A stretch of 64,000 nucleotides of DNA from the NCBI RefSeq assembly GCF_005876985.1, contig NZ_VAHD01000001.1, positions 248,001 through 312,000 of the forward strand, read 5' to 3'. Each line of letters opens with the position of its first letter. Within the stretch, counting starts at the first letter, position 1. Positions 37,301-46,595 of this stretch are shown here, one piece after another. A program made the translations under genes and the position numbers. The notes under the pieces are model-generated. The model was not told the origin of the DNA, ran no database searches, and saw only the letters and a list, made by a program, of their open reading frames with translations. Source of the DNA: Rhodoferax bucti. GTDB taxonomy: Bacteria > Pseudomonadota > Gammaproteobacteria > Burkholderiales > Burkholderiaceae_C.

Positions 37301-38197
37301 GTGCAGTTCCTTCAATTGCTGATCAGCGGCGTGGCACAAGGGTGCATTTACGGCCTGATCGCGCTCGGTTTTGTATTGATCTACAAGGCCACCGAAACCG
37401 TGAGCTTCGCCCAAGGCGAGCTGATGATGCTGGGCGCCTTCGGCGGCCTGGTAGGCATGACCCTGCTGGGCATGCCCTACTGGATTGCTGTATCCAGCGC
37501 GATTTTGGGCATGGCCGTCTTCGGCGTGTTGCTGGAGCGCCTGGTGATACGCCCCATCCTGGGCCAGCCGGCGTTTTCCATCGTGATGCTCACCATCGGC
37601 ATCGGCTATGTGGCGCGCGGCCTGATCACCATGATTCCCGGTATCGGCACCGACACCAACGCCTTGGCCGTGCCCTACAAGGACGAAATTCTCAAATTCG
37701 GCGGCAACGAGATGGGCATAGGCGCCCTGGTGCTCAACGTGGAGCACTTGGTCATCATCGGCGCCACCGGCGTGCTGTGTGTGCTGTTGTTTGCCCTCTT
37801 CCGTTACACCAAGCTGGGCATTGCCATGCAGGCGGCTTCGCAAAACCAGCTGGCGGCGTACTACATGGGCATTCCGGTGCAGCGGCTCAACGGTTTGGCC
37901 TGGGGCCTGGCGGCCGCGGTAGCCGCCATTGCCGGCGTGCTGCTGGCGCCCATTACCTTTGTGCACGCCAACATGGGCTTTATCGGCCTCAAGGCCTTTC
38001 CGGCCGCCGTGGTGGGGGGCTTCGGCAGCCTGCCCGGCGCCATTGTGGGCGGGCTGGTGATCGGGCTGGTGGAGTCCTTCGCCGGCTTCTACCTGCCTGA
38101 TGGCTTCAAGGACACGGCCGCCTACGTGGTGGTGCTCGTGATGCTGATGGTCAAGCCCAACGGCCTGTTCGGCGAAAAATTGCGGAAGAAAGTCTGA
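37301..38197 (+). CDS. livH: LivH-type branched-chain/carboxylate ABC permease
   Basis: Inner-membrane permease of 298 residues with about eight spans. Family blocks: GVAQGCIYGLIALGFVLIYKAT, FAQGELMMLG, RYTKLGIAMQAASQNQLAAYYMGI and GGFGSLPGAIVGGL. Start is GTG at 37301 with AGGAGA close upstream. First gene of the tightly packed livHMGF - ligase - binding protein operon. Despite the Liv name, the ligase downstream suggests the substrate may be a carboxylic acid rather than an amino acid. Confidence 0.92.
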   Translation: MQFLQLLISGVAQGCIYGLIALGFVLIYKATETVSFAQGELMMLGAFGGLVGMTLLGMPYWIAVSSAILGMAVFGVLLERLVIRPILGQPAFSIVMLTIGIGYVARGLITMIPGIGTDTNALAVPYKDEILKFGGNEMGIGALVLNVEHLVIIGATGVLCVLLFALFRYTKLGIAMQAASQNQLAAYYMGIPVQRLNGLAWGLAAAVAAIAGVLLAPITFVHANMGFIGLKAFPAAVVGGFGSLPGAIVGGLVIGLVESFAGFYLPDGFKDTAAYVVVLVMLMVKPNGLFGEKLRKKV

Positions 38198-39273
38198 TGC
38201 GCTTTATTTTTAAGACCGATTACGCGCAGGACATCCACCTCGCCAAGCACGGTGGCCACGTGTTCTGGTACAGCGTGCTCTGCCTGCTGTTGGTGGCGGC
38301 CCCCTGGCTGCTCACCGAGTACAGCCTGGCGCAGTTGAACCTGGTGCTGATCTACGCCATTGCAGGCCTGGGGCTGATGCTGCTTGCCGGCTTTACCGGC
38401 CAGTTCTCGCTGGGGCATGCCGCCTTCCTGGGTGTTGGCGCCTATGCACAGGCTTACTTCACCAATGCCGGCGTTCCCTTTGTGGTGTCGCTGGCCCTCT
38501 CAGGCACCCTGTCAGCGCTCATGGGCATCGTCGTGGGCTTGCCAGCGCTGCGGCTCAAGGGCATTTATCTGGGTATGGCCACTTTGTCCTTCGGCTTCAT
38601 CATTGAAGAAGTGTTTGCCCGCTGGGAATCGGTCACTGGCGGAAACGCGGGTAAAGCGGTCGGCGTGATCAAAATGGCTGGTTACGAACTGGGCAGCGGC
38701 CAAGGCTTCTACTTCGTCTGCCTCACGGTAACCGTGTTGTGCACGCTGGGCATTCTGAACCTGCTGCGCTCCCCGACAGGCCGGGCTTTTGTGGCCATCC
38801 GCGACTCCGAAATTTCGGCGCAGAGCATGGGCATCCATCTGGCGTACTACAAGACACTCTCGTTCTCCATCTCAGCCGCATTGGCAGGCATGGCCGGGGC
38901 CTTGTATGCCCACAACCTGCGCTTCATCTCGCCCGACCAGTTCAACCTGCTGCAGTCGATTGACCTGTTGCTGATGATTGTGATCGGCGGCCTGGGCTCG
39001 GTGCACGGGGTGTTTCTGGGTGCCATCTTCCTCATCATCCTGCCGCAGGGCATTTCGGCCGGCAAAGAATTTTTACCCGAGTTCATCGGACAGGCGCCAG
39101 GCCTCAAGAGCGTGATTTATGGCTCTGTACTGATCGCCTTCGTGCTATTTGAGCCCATGGGCCTCTATGGCCGCTGGCTCAAGGTGCGCACCTATTTGCA
39201 GATGTTCCCGTTCTACCGCAAGGGCATGTTCAAGCGGCAGAAATCCTTCCAGAAATCGGACCGGTTGAAATGA
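38197..39273 (+). CDS. livM: LivM-type ABC permease
   Basis: 358 residues, about nine to ten spans, with the LivM signatures GLGLMLLAGFTGQFSLGHAAFLGVGAY, LRLKGIYLGMATLSFGF and GGLGSVHGVFLGA. It carries a longer C-terminal basic tail than LivH. The start codon shares one base with the livH stop (TGATG). Forms the heterodimeric channel with LivH. Confidence 0.93.
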   Translation: MRFIFKTDYAQDIHLAKHGGHVFWYSVLCLLLVAAPWLLTEYSLAQLNLVLIYAIAGLGLMLLAGFTGQFSLGHAAFLGVGAYAQAYFTNAGVPFVVSLALSGTLSALMGIVVGLPALRLKGIYLGMATLSFGFIIEEVFARWESVTGGNAGKAVGVIKMAGYELGSGQGFYFVCLTVTVLCTLGILNLLRSPTGRAFVAIRDSEISAQSMGIHLAYYKTLSFSISAALAGMAGALYAHNLRFISPDQFNLLQSIDLLLMIVIGGLGSVHGVFLGAIFLIILPQGISAGKEFLPEFIGQAPGLKSVIYGSVLIAFVLFEPMGLYGRWLKVRTYLQMFPFYRKGMFKRQKSFQKSDRLK

Positions 39274-40097
39274 ACTCCGACACACTTCTCTCGGCCAAAG
39301 ACCTGAGCGTGCGCTTCGGCGGCGTGCTGGCGGTCAACAAAGTCAGCTTCGATGTCAAGCAAGGCGAGGTCTTCACCCTCATCGGGCCCAATGGCGCCGG
39401 CAAGACCACTGTGTTCAACCTGATCAGCCGCATCTATACGCCTACCACCGGCAGCATCACGTACCTGGGCCCGCAAGGCCCGCTGCAGCTCACCGAGCAG
39501 GCCCCGCAAAACGTGGCCTCCTTGGGTATTGCACGCACCTTCCAGAACATCGAACTGTTTGAGCACGCCAGCGTGCTGCACAACCTGCTGATCGGCCGCC
39601 ACACACACCGCAAAACCTCCCTGTGGCAGGACCTGCTGTTCACCCCCGCCGTGCGCGAGGCCGAACTCCGGGCCCGAGAAAAAGCCGAAGAGGTGATTGA
39701 GTTCCTCGACCTACAGCACTACCGCGACTCGCTGGTCGCAGGCCTGCCCTATGGCGTGCGCAAGGTGGTAGAGATGGCGCGTGCTTTGTGCACCGAACCC
39801 AAGCTGCTGCTGCTCGACGAGCCGTCCAGCGGCTTGAATGTGGAAGAAACCGACGACATGGCTTTTTGGATCCAGGACATCAAAAACGAACTGGGCATCA
39901 CGGTGCTGATGGTGGAACATGACATGAGCCTGGTCTCCAAAGTCTCGGACCGGGTACTGGCCATGAACCAGGGCGAAGTGCTGGCCATGGGCAGCCCGCG
40001 CGAAGTACAAACCGACCCTGCCGTGGTGGAAGCCTATCTGGGGTCTATTGACGATGTGTCGTCCCTGCGCCGCCAACCTTCTGGGGAGGCCGCATGA
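39270..40097 (+). CDS. livG: LivG-type ABC ATPase
   Basis: 275 residues. Walker A GPNGAGKTT, the Q-loop ARTFQNIELF, signature-region YGVRKVVEMARAL (degenerate, as is usual for LivG), Walker B LLLLDEPSSGLN and the H-loop VEHDMSLV. Overlaps livM (ATGA) and livF (ATGA). Confidence 0.95.
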   Translation: MNSDTLLSAKDLSVRFGGVLAVNKVSFDVKQGEVFTLIGPNGAGKTTVFNLISRIYTPTTGSITYLGPQGPLQLTEQAPQNVASLGIARTFQNIELFEHASVLHNLLIGRHTHRKTSLWQDLLFTPAVREAELRAREKAEEVIEFLDLQHYRDSLVAGLPYGVRKVVEMARALCTEPKLLLLDEPSSGLNVEETDDMAFWIQDIKNELGITVLMVEHDMSLVSKVSDRVLAMNQGEVLAMGSPREVQTDPAVVEAYLGSIDDVSSLRRQPSGEAA

Positions 40098-40891
40098 GCA
40101 CCTTGCCGCCGCCCATCAGCGACCAGCCGGTGCTCAAGCTGCTCAATGTGGAGAGCTCCTACGGCCCCATCAAGGCCATCCGGGGCGTGAGCCTGCAAGT
40201 GCGTCGCGGCGAGATTGCCACCGTGTTGGGCTCCAACGGCGCAGGCAAGACCACCATTTTGAAAACCATCTCCGGCATCATCGATCCGCGCAAAGGCTCG
40301 GTGGAATTCAAGGGGCAGGACATCACAGCACGCGATCCGGCCTACATCGTGCAGGAAGGCCTGAGCCATGTGCCCGAAGGGCGCGAAGTGTTCCCTCTGC
40401 TCAGCGTGCATGACAACCTGCTCATGGGTGCCTTCACCCGCGCAGACCGCGATGGCGTCGCCAAGGATCTGGCTACCGTGTATGGCTACTTCCCCATACT
40501 GAAAGAACGCGCCGCGCAGGATGCCGGCTTGCTCTCTGGCGGACAGCAGCAAATGCTGGCGATCAGCCGTGCGCTCATGGCAGACCCCGACCTCATCCTG
40601 CTGGACGAGCCCAGCCTGGGTCTTAGCCCGAAGCTCACCAAAGAGATTTTTGAGATCGTGGTGCGCATCAACCGTGAGCGCGGCACCACCATCCTGCTGG
40701 TGGAGCAAAACGCCAACATGGCGCTCAACGCCTCGGACTACGGCTATGTGCTGGAGAACGGACGCATCGTCATGGAAGACACCTGCGCCAACTTGCGCGA
40801 GAAAGACGACATCAAAGAGTTTTACCTTGGCATGAAGGAGGACGGAGTGCGCGGGGAACGTCGTTGGAAAAAGAAGAAAACATGGAGGTAA
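40094..40891 (+). CDS. livF: LivF-type ABC ATPase
   Basis: 265 residues. Walker A GSNGAGKTT, signature LLSGGQQQMLAISRAL, Walker B LILLDEPSLGLS, H-loop region LVEQNANMAL. The last roughly 12 residues form a basic tail (GERRWKKKKTWR), longer than in most LivF proteins. The gene ends four bases before the ligase start. Confidence 0.95.
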   Translation: MSTLPPPISDQPVLKLLNVESSYGPIKAIRGVSLQVRRGEIATVLGSNGAGKTTILKTISGIIDPRKGSVEFKGQDITARDPAYIVQEGLSHVPEGREVFPLLSVHDNLLMGAFTRADRDGVAKDLATVYGYFPILKERAAQDAGLLSGGQQQMLAISRALMADPDLILLDEPSLGLSPKLTKEIFEIVVRINRERGTTILLVEQNANMALNASDYGYVLENGRIVMEDTCANLREKDDIKEFYLGMKEDGVRGERRWKKKKTWR

Positions 40892-40895
40892 CACG

Positions 40896-42752
40896 ATGAA
40901 CGGTCTCTGGGATACCCGCGACATCCAGCCCCGCACCGACATCGCCATGACCGGCGACACAGTGCCTGCCATGTTCTGGAACGCGGTGGCCGCCCGTGGC
41001 CCCGACATCTGGCTGCGCCAGAAACACCTGGGCCTGTGGCGCAGCTGGACCTGGAACCAAACCGCCGACGCGGTGCGCGAGATCGCCGGTGGGCTGATGA
41101 GCCTGGGCTTCCAGCAAGGGCACACCGCCTCCATCCTGGCCAACACCGTAGTCGAGTGGGTGTGGGCCGACTTGGCAGTGCTTTCCGCCGGTGGGGTATC
41201 CAACGGCATTTACCCCACCGATGCCCCCAGCCAGGTGCAGTACCTGTGCGAAGACTCCGGCACCCGTGTCCTGTTTGTGGAAGACGACGAGCAGCTCGAC
41301 AAGGCCCTGGAAGTGCGCGCAGAGTGCAGCGCCTTGCAACACATCATCGTGATGAACATGGACGGCCTGCGCGGGCTGGATGAGCCCGGCGTGATGGGCC
41401 TGGATGCCCTGCGTGCCCTGGGCCGCGCCTACAACGCCACCCACCCGCACGCGGTGCAGCAGCGTGTGCAGGCCTGCCGCCCCGATGATTTGGCCATCCT
41501 GGTCTACACCTCGGGCACCACCGGAAAACCCAAAGGCGCCATGCATTTGCACCGGGGGATTGTGTACACCGTGCGCGGCTTCAACACCCTGATTGCGCAA
41601 GATGCCAGCGACGAGCGCATGTGCTTTTTGCCCCTGTGCCACATTGCCGAGCGCATGGGCGGCGAGTACTTTGCGCTCTACACCGGTGCCAAGCTGAACT
41701 TTGTGGAGAACCCCGAAACCATCCCCGAGAACGTGCGCGAAATCGCGCCCACGGTGTTCACCGCCGTGCCCCGGGTGTGGGAAAAGTTTTACTCCAGCGT
41801 GATGATTGCGCTCAAGGAGTCCGGCAAGTTTCAACAGCTGGTGTACGGCTGGGGTATCGGCGTGGGCACCCGCATTGCCAACAAGGTGCTGGCCGGCGAA
41901 CCGGTGGGCGCGGGCTTGAAGCTCCAGTTCAAGCTGGCACAGGCCCTGGCGCTCAACAATGTGCGCAAGCTCATCGGCATCCACCGCTCGCGCTTCCTGA
42001 TCACCGGGGCCGCGCCCATCTCGCCGGACCTGGTGCGCTGGTACCTGGCGCTGGGCGTACCCATGCTGGAGGTGTGGGGCATGACCGAAACCTGCGGCGC
42101 CTCCACCGGCGTGCCCGCCCACAAAATCAAGCCCGGCTCCATTGGCCCCGCTGCAGCCTTCAACGAGGTCAAGCTGGACCCGGCCACCGGCGAGATTCTG
42201 GTGCGCGGCCAGAACGTGTTTGCCGGCTACCTCAACCTGCCCGAAAAGACGGCAGAAACCATCACCTCCGACGGCTGGCTGCACACCGGCGATGTGGGCG
42301 TGGTAGACGAGGACGGTTTCTTCCGCATCACCGACCGGATGAAGGACATCATCATCACCGCCGGTGGCAAAAACATCACGCCCAGCGAGCTCGAGAACGA
42401 CCTCAAATTCTCGCCCTACATCACCGACGCAGTGGTTATCGGCGACAAACGCCCCTACCTCACGGTGATCATCATGATCGACCAGGAAAACGTCGAAAAG
42501 TTTGCCCAGGATGCCGATGTGCCCTTCAGCAACTACGCATCACTCACACGTGCCCCCGAGGTGCAAGCCCTCATCCAGGCGGAGCTGGACCGGGTGAACA
42601 AAAAGTTTGCGCGCGTCGAGCAGATCAAAAAATTCTTCCTGCTGGAAAACCAGCTCACCGCGGAAGACGAGGAACTCACCCCCACCATGAAGCTCAAACG
42701 CAAACTGGTGGAAAAGAAATACGAAGCCCGCATAGAGGCCATGTACCGATAG
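40896..42752 (+). CDS. AMP-dependent acyl-CoA ligase
   Basis: Adenylate-forming enzyme of 618 residues. AMP-binding P-loop YTSGTTGKPKGAM, the A5-like EVWGMTETCG, GWLHTGDVG and the C-terminal hinge RMKDIIITAGGKNI are all present; overall closest to long-chain fatty acyl-CoA synthetases. A GGAGGT Shine-Dalgarno precedes the ATG. It probably activates the acid brought in by the surrounding Liv-type transporter. Confidence 0.93.
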   Translation: MNGLWDTRDIQPRTDIAMTGDTVPAMFWNAVAARGPDIWLRQKHLGLWRSWTWNQTADAVREIAGGLMSLGFQQGHTASILANTVVEWVWADLAVLSAGGVSNGIYPTDAPSQVQYLCEDSGTRVLFVEDDEQLDKALEVRAECSALQHIIVMNMDGLRGLDEPGVMGLDALRALGRAYNATHPHAVQQRVQACRPDDLAILVYTSGTTGKPKGAMHLHRGIVYTVRGFNTLIAQDASDERMCFLPLCHIAERMGGEYFALYTGAKLNFVENPETIPENVREIAPTVFTAVPRVWEKFYSSVMIALKESGKFQQLVYGWGIGVGTRIANKVLAGEPVGAGLKLQFKLAQALALNNVRKLIGIHRSRFLITGAAPISPDLVRWYLALGVPMLEVWGMTETCGASTGVPAHKIKPGSIGPAAAFNEVKLDPATGEILVRGQNVFAGYLNLPEKTAETITSDGWLHTGDVGVVDEDGFFRITDRMKDIIITAGGKNITPSELENDLKFSPYITDAVVIGDKRPYLTVIIMIDQENVEKFAQDADVPFSNYASLTRAPEVQALIQAELDRVNKKFARVEQIKKFFLLENQLTAEDEELTPTMKLKRKLVEKKYEARIEAMYR

Positions 42753-42799
42753 CAGCCCCCGCTGCCCCTTTGCAAGAAACCCAACGAGGAGACAACACC

Positions 42800-43975
42800 A
42801 TGAAACTGCGTACCGCCATCGCTCTGGGCACCCTGGCCCTGAGCGCGACCCTTGCCAGTGCCCAACAGGGCGTGAGCAAAGACGAAATTCTGCTGGGCTC
42901 CATCCAGGACTTGTCCGGCCCGCTGGCCGGTTTCGGCAAACAGGCCCGCGCCGGCATGCTGCTGGCCGTGGATGAGGTGAACGAACAAGGCGGCATCAAC
43001 GGCCGCAAGCTCAAGCTGCTGGTAGAAGACTCGGGCTACGACCCCAAGAAGGCGGTGCTCGCTGCGCAAAAACTGGTCAACCAGGACCAGATTTTCATGA
43101 TGGTGGGCCACATCGGCACCGCGCAAAACATGGCGGCCATGCCGGTGCAGTTTGAGAAGAACGTGATCAACTTCTTCCCCATCACCGCCGCGCGTGAAAT
43201 GTACGAGCCCTTCCACAAGCTCAAGTACTCGTTTGCCGCTCCATACTACGACCAGATGCGCCTGGCCGTGCCCAAGCTGGTGAAAGAAAAGAGCGCCAAA
43301 AAGGTCTGCACCCTGTACCAGGATGACGACTTCGGCCTCGAGGTGCTCAAGGGGGGTGAAGACGGCTTAAAGACCATCGGCATGGAATTCGCCGAGAAAA
43401 CCTCTTACAAGCGCGGCGCCACCGACTTCTCGTCACAAGTGTCCAAGCTCCAGGCCAGCGGGTGCGACTTTGTGGTGCTGGGCACCATCATCCGCGAAAC
43501 CATTGGCGCCATCGGCACCGCGCGCAAGCTGGGGTACAGCCCCACCTTCATCGGGTCGAGTGCGGCTTACACCGACCTGATCCACAAGATCGGTGGCAAG
43601 GCCATGGACGGGCTCTACGCCACCATGACGGTGCAAAACCCCTACACCGATGAACAGTCCCCCGGCATCCGCTTCTGGGCCAACAAGTACAAAACCAAGT
43701 TCAATGAAGACCCCACCGTGTTCTCGGTGTATGGCTACATGATCATCAACACCTTTGCCTCGGTGGCCAACAAAGCCGGCAAGAACCTCAGCACGGACAG
43801 CTACATCAAGGTCATGGACAACCTGACCATTCCCGCCGACATGTTTGGCGCACCGGTGCAAACGTTCTCGGCCACCAAGCGCCTGGGCAGCAGCGCCTCG
43901 CGCCTCTCGCAAATCAGCGATGGCAAGTGGAAGGTGATGTCGGAATATGTGAGCGACGCACCCGCGAAAAAATAA
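42800..43975 (+). CDS. Periplasmic binding protein for the Liv-type transporter
   Basis: 391 residues. Signal peptide of 21 residues cleaved after ATLASA, then a type 1 periplasmic-binding fold opening VSKDEILLGSIQDLSGPLAGFG and with NEQGGINGRKLKLLVEDSGYDPKKAV. ATG at 42800 has GAGGAGA upstream. It is the last gene of the operon and is followed by a strong terminator. Related proteins bind branched-chain amino acids, amides or aromatic/aliphatic acids; the ligand here is not resolved. Confidence 0.93.
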   Translation: MKLRTAIALGTLALSATLASAQQGVSKDEILLGSIQDLSGPLAGFGKQARAGMLLAVDEVNEQGGINGRKLKLLVEDSGYDPKKAVLAAQKLVNQDQIFMMVGHIGTAQNMAAMPVQFEKNVINFFPITAAREMYEPFHKLKYSFAAPYYDQMRLAVPKLVKEKSAKKVCTLYQDDDFGLEVLKGGEDGLKTIGMEFAEKTSYKRGATDFSSQVSKLQASGCDFVVLGTIIRETIGAIGTARKLGYSPTFIGSSAAYTDLIHKIGGKAMDGLYATMTVQNPYTDEQSPGIRFWANKYKTKFNEDPTVFSVYGYMIINTFASVANKAGKNLSTDSYIKVMDNLTIPADMFGAPVQTFSATKRLGSSASRLSQISDGKWKVMSEYVSDAPAKK

Positions 43976-43990
43976 GCGCCGCCTCTATGC

Positions 43991-44018
43991 AAAAAGCCAC
44001 GTCCGCGTGGCTTTTTTT
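43991..44018 (+). terminator. Strong rho-independent terminator
   Basis: AAAAAGCCACG, a four-base loop, CGTGGCTTTTTTT. It lies 15 bases after the binding-protein stop, ends the livHMGF-ligase operon, and is symmetric enough to work in both directions. Confidence 0.92.
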
Positions 44019-44066
44019 ACGCCACCCGACTTGAATGCGACATGTAAATTTGTCATAGTCATTCGC

Positions 44067-44819
44067 ATGATGTGCATGGACCGACGCTCCGCCCTGTCTT
44101 GGGCCGCTTTGACCCCCTTGGGCTCCATGAGCCTGGCACCGCAAGCCCGTGCCGCCGCCCCGTGGGTGTTGGACGTGATTGACGTGGCGCCCTATGGCGG
44201 GCTGTCACCTACCGGTGAGGTGATGGGGGTCATGGCCGACTTTGCCCAGGCCCTCGCCAAAGCCGCCGACCGCCCGATCGAGACCCGCCTGGTGCCGATT
44301 GCCCGGGCCATTCAGGACGTGAACCGCAACGCGGCTGACCTCTCCATCATGCTGCCGGTACCCGGCTTGGCACCGGATGTGAAGGCCATTGCGCGGCTGA
44401 CGCAGCTGGAAGTGGAAGTGCTGCCTCGCAAAGGCGTGGTGATGGACAGCAAAGCCTCGCTGCGCGGCCTACGCATTGCCAGCCTGAGTGCAGGCGCCGG
44501 CTACAGCATGATTGCCGACCTGGACGGCGTGATCCACCAGCGCACTAACACCCTCACCTCGATGATGCAGCTGCTGCGCAGCGGGCGGGTCGATGGGGTG
44601 GCTAGTGTGCGCCAGTCGCTGCGCTACGGTATGCGAGAAGAAGGCATGCGCGCCAGCGAATTCGGCACGCCCTATGTGCTGGGCCTGCTGGACTTGACGC
44701 TGTGGGGCTCGCCCGCCTTGCTGGATGCCGACCGCGCCGCCCTGGCCGATGCAGCCGGCAAAGTCACCCGCACCGGCGTAGCCGCCCGCATTGTGGCCAA
44801 ACACACCGCCACCGTCTAG
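44067..44819 (+). CDS. Secreted periplasmic-binding-like protein (type 2 fold)
   Basis: 250 residues from ATG at 44067 (44076 also possible). A twin-arginine-like start (MDRRSALSWAAL) and a signal region ending near ARAAAPW precede a mature domain with ADFAQALAKAADRPIETRLVPIARAIQDVNRNAADLSI, resembling the SBP_bac_3 fold. No transporter genes are adjacent, so it may be a sensor or an orphan binding protein. Stands alone between a terminator and repeat copy H. Confidence 0.75.
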   Translation: MMCMDRRSALSWAALTPLGSMSLAPQARAAAPWVLDVIDVAPYGGLSPTGEVMGVMADFAQALAKAADRPIETRLVPIARAIQDVNRNAADLSIMLPVPGLAPDVKAIARLTQLEVEVLPRKGVVMDSKASLRGLRIASLSAGAGYSMIADLDGVIHQRTNTLTSMMQLLRSGRVDGVASVRQSLRYGMREEGMRASEFGTPYVLGLLDLTLWGSPALLDADRAALADAAGKVTRTGVAARIVAKHTATV

Positions 44820-44829
44820 TTCAGCATCA

Positions 44830-44883
44830 AATCGCCTTCTAGCGCTCGCACAACAAGCGCGAGCAGCTATAAATTCAATAGCA
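44830..44883 (-). repeat. Dispersed 54-bp element, copy H (intergenic)
   Basis: Minus-strand GCTATTGAATTTATAGC, then TGCTCGCGCT, ten variable bases, GCGCTAGAAGG. Occupies nearly the whole 66-base gap between two convergent genes. GCTCGC/GCGAGC forms a perfect six-pair second stem. Confidence 0.9.
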
Positions 44884-44885
44884 CT

Positions 44886-45383
44886 TCAAGACACGATGTA
44901 AGCCGCAGACCCGGTGGACAGCAGCTTGCTATCCGCTCCCAAAAACTCCATGCGAGTAGACGCCACGCGCGAGCCCAAGCGCATCACCTCGGCATGCAGC
45001 TCGAACTGCTCGCCGATGCCCGGGCGCAGGTAATCAATCCGCAAATCGATGGTGCCCAACTTGGCAAAGCGGTGCAGGCGCTGCGAGGGCGCCTCGTCCA
45101 TGTGGCGCGCACCAATGGCAGCCATCACCGCCAAGCCACCCATGGCGTCCAGCCCCGCGCTGATCACGCCGCCATGGATGCGGTTGTAAGCGTAGTGCCC
45201 TACCAACTCGGGGCGCATGGCAATGCGGGCCGTGACTTTGGCCGGCGTGATGGACGTAATCTTCAAACCCAGCACCTGGTTGAACACAATGCTGGTCTCA
45301 AAGATGCGGGTCAGCCCTTCGATGAACTCCGGTTCAAACACGAGGGGCGCTGCCGCGTCTGCAGTGGGGGTAGTTTTAGGCAT
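44886..45383 (-). CDS. Hot-dog acyl-CoA thioesterase (PaaI-like)
   Basis: 165 residues with a single hot-dog fold: GLKITSITPAKVTARI, AYNRIHGGVISAGLDAMGGLAVMAA (the HGG catalytic region) and KLGTIDLRIDYLRPG. Last gene of a unit with the dehydrogenase, SDR and TetR genes; starts 9 bases after the dehydrogenase stop. Probably hydrolyses an intermediate acyl-CoA of that pathway. Confidence 0.88.
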   Translation of the reverse strand: MPKTTPTADAAAPLVFEPEFIEGLTRIFETSIVFNQVLGLKITSITPAKVTARIAMRPELVGHYAYNRIHGGVISAGLDAMGGLAVMAAIGARHMDEAPSQRLHRFAKLGTIDLRIDYLRPGIGEQFELHAEVMRLGSRVASTRMEFLGADSKLLSTGSAAYIVS

Positions 45384-45392
45384 GCTGCATTC

Positions 45393-46595
45393 TCACAGGC
45401 CGAGCTGACGGCTTGCCAACTCTTTCATGATTTCCTCGGCACCGCCGCCGATCATCATCACCTTCACTTCGCGGTAAATGCGCTCGCAGGCCGTGCCACG
45501 CATAAAGCCCATGCCACCCAGAATCTGTACGCCCTGGTCGGCACAGAACTGCATGGTCTGGGTCGCATGGTTTTTGAGCAGGCACACCTGCGCCACCCAC
45601 TCGGCCCCCTTGGCAGACCTGTCACCGCGGTCACCAGCGTCCGCCCGCGCGGCCACCGCATGCAGCCAGGCGCGGGTGGACTCGATGCGCATCTTCATGT
45701 CCATGAACTTGTGGCGGATCACCTGGTGGTCAATCAGCGCAGTGCCAAAGGTTTTGCGCTGCTGGGCCCAACTCAAGGCTTCGTCGTAACAGCACTCCGC
45801 GAAGCCCAGCGCCATGGCCGCCATGGACAGGCGCTCGCCATTGAAGTTGGTGAGGATGATCTTGAAGCCGGCCCCCTCCTCGCCCACGAGGTGGGTGGCC
45901 GGCACCCGCACGCCATCAAAGCGCAGCTGCGCGGTGTCTGAGCACAGCCAGCCCATTTTTTTCAGCGGGCTGCGCGACAGGCCGGGCGCATCGCCAGGCA
46001 CCATGAGCATGGAGATGCCCATGGGGCCTTTGTTCTTCAGGTCAGTCCGTACCGCCACCGTGATCCAGTCGGCGCGCATGCCGGAAGTGATGAAGGTTTT
46101 TTCCCCATCCACCACGTACTCGTCGCCCTCCAGGCGGGCCGTGGTTTTGAGTGCCGATACATCGGTGCCACCACCGGGCTCGGTAATCGCCAGCGCGGCA
46201 ATCTTGCGGCCGGCCAGCACATCGGGCACCACTAGCTGCTGCAAGGCCACAGAGCCATGGCGCAGCACCGGAGGCAAGCCGATGTTGAGGCTGAACAGAC
46301 TGGCCATCAGGCCGCCACTGCCCCCGCTGCGCGCGAGCGCAATCGTGAGCGCGTTGCGCAATGCCCAAGGGGCCGGTGTGCCACCCAAGTGCTCCGGGTA
46401 ACCCAGCCCCAGCCACCCCAGATCGGCGGCGCGCGGGTACAAGCTGCGGGGGAACTCGCCCGCCTCTTCCCAGTCCGCCAAATGCGGGGCTACCTCGGTC
46501 TGAATAAAGCGGCGTGCCGCGCCTTCCACGGCAGCCACATCCTCCGGCCCGAAGTCATGGGTCAACTCTTGCGCCGACTCAGGGAGCGCGCTCAT
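45393..46595 (-). CDS. Acyl-CoA dehydrogenase
   Basis: FAD-dependent enzyme of 400 residues that introduces the alpha-beta double bond into an acyl-CoA. N-terminal helical domain, central TEPGGGTDVSALKTTA flavin/substrate loop with YVVDGEKTFITSGMRAD, and C-terminal helical domain with QILGGMGFMRG. The usual catalytic-Glu loop YEGT reads MIGGGAEEI here, so the base may come from another helix as in several subfamilies. Overlaps the SDR gene (ATGA). Chain-length specificity is not evident. Confidence 0.92.
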   Translation of the reverse strand: MSALPESAQELTHDFGPEDVAAVEGAARRFIQTEVAPHLADWEEAGEFPRSLYPRAADLGWLGLGYPEHLGGTPAPWALRNALTIALARSGGSGGLMASLFSLNIGLPPVLRHGSVALQQLVVPDVLAGRKIAALAITEPGGGTDVSALKTTARLEGDEYVVDGEKTFITSGMRADWITVAVRTDLKNKGPMGISMLMVPGDAPGLSRSPLKKMGWLCSDTAQLRFDGVRVPATHLVGEEGAGFKIILTNFNGERLSMAAMALGFAECCYDEALSWAQQRKTFGTALIDHQVIRHKFMDMKMRIESTRAWLHAVAARADAGDRGDRSAKGAEWVAQVCLLKNHATQTMQFCADQGVQILGGMGFMRGTACERIYREVKVMMIGGGAEEIMKELASRQLGL

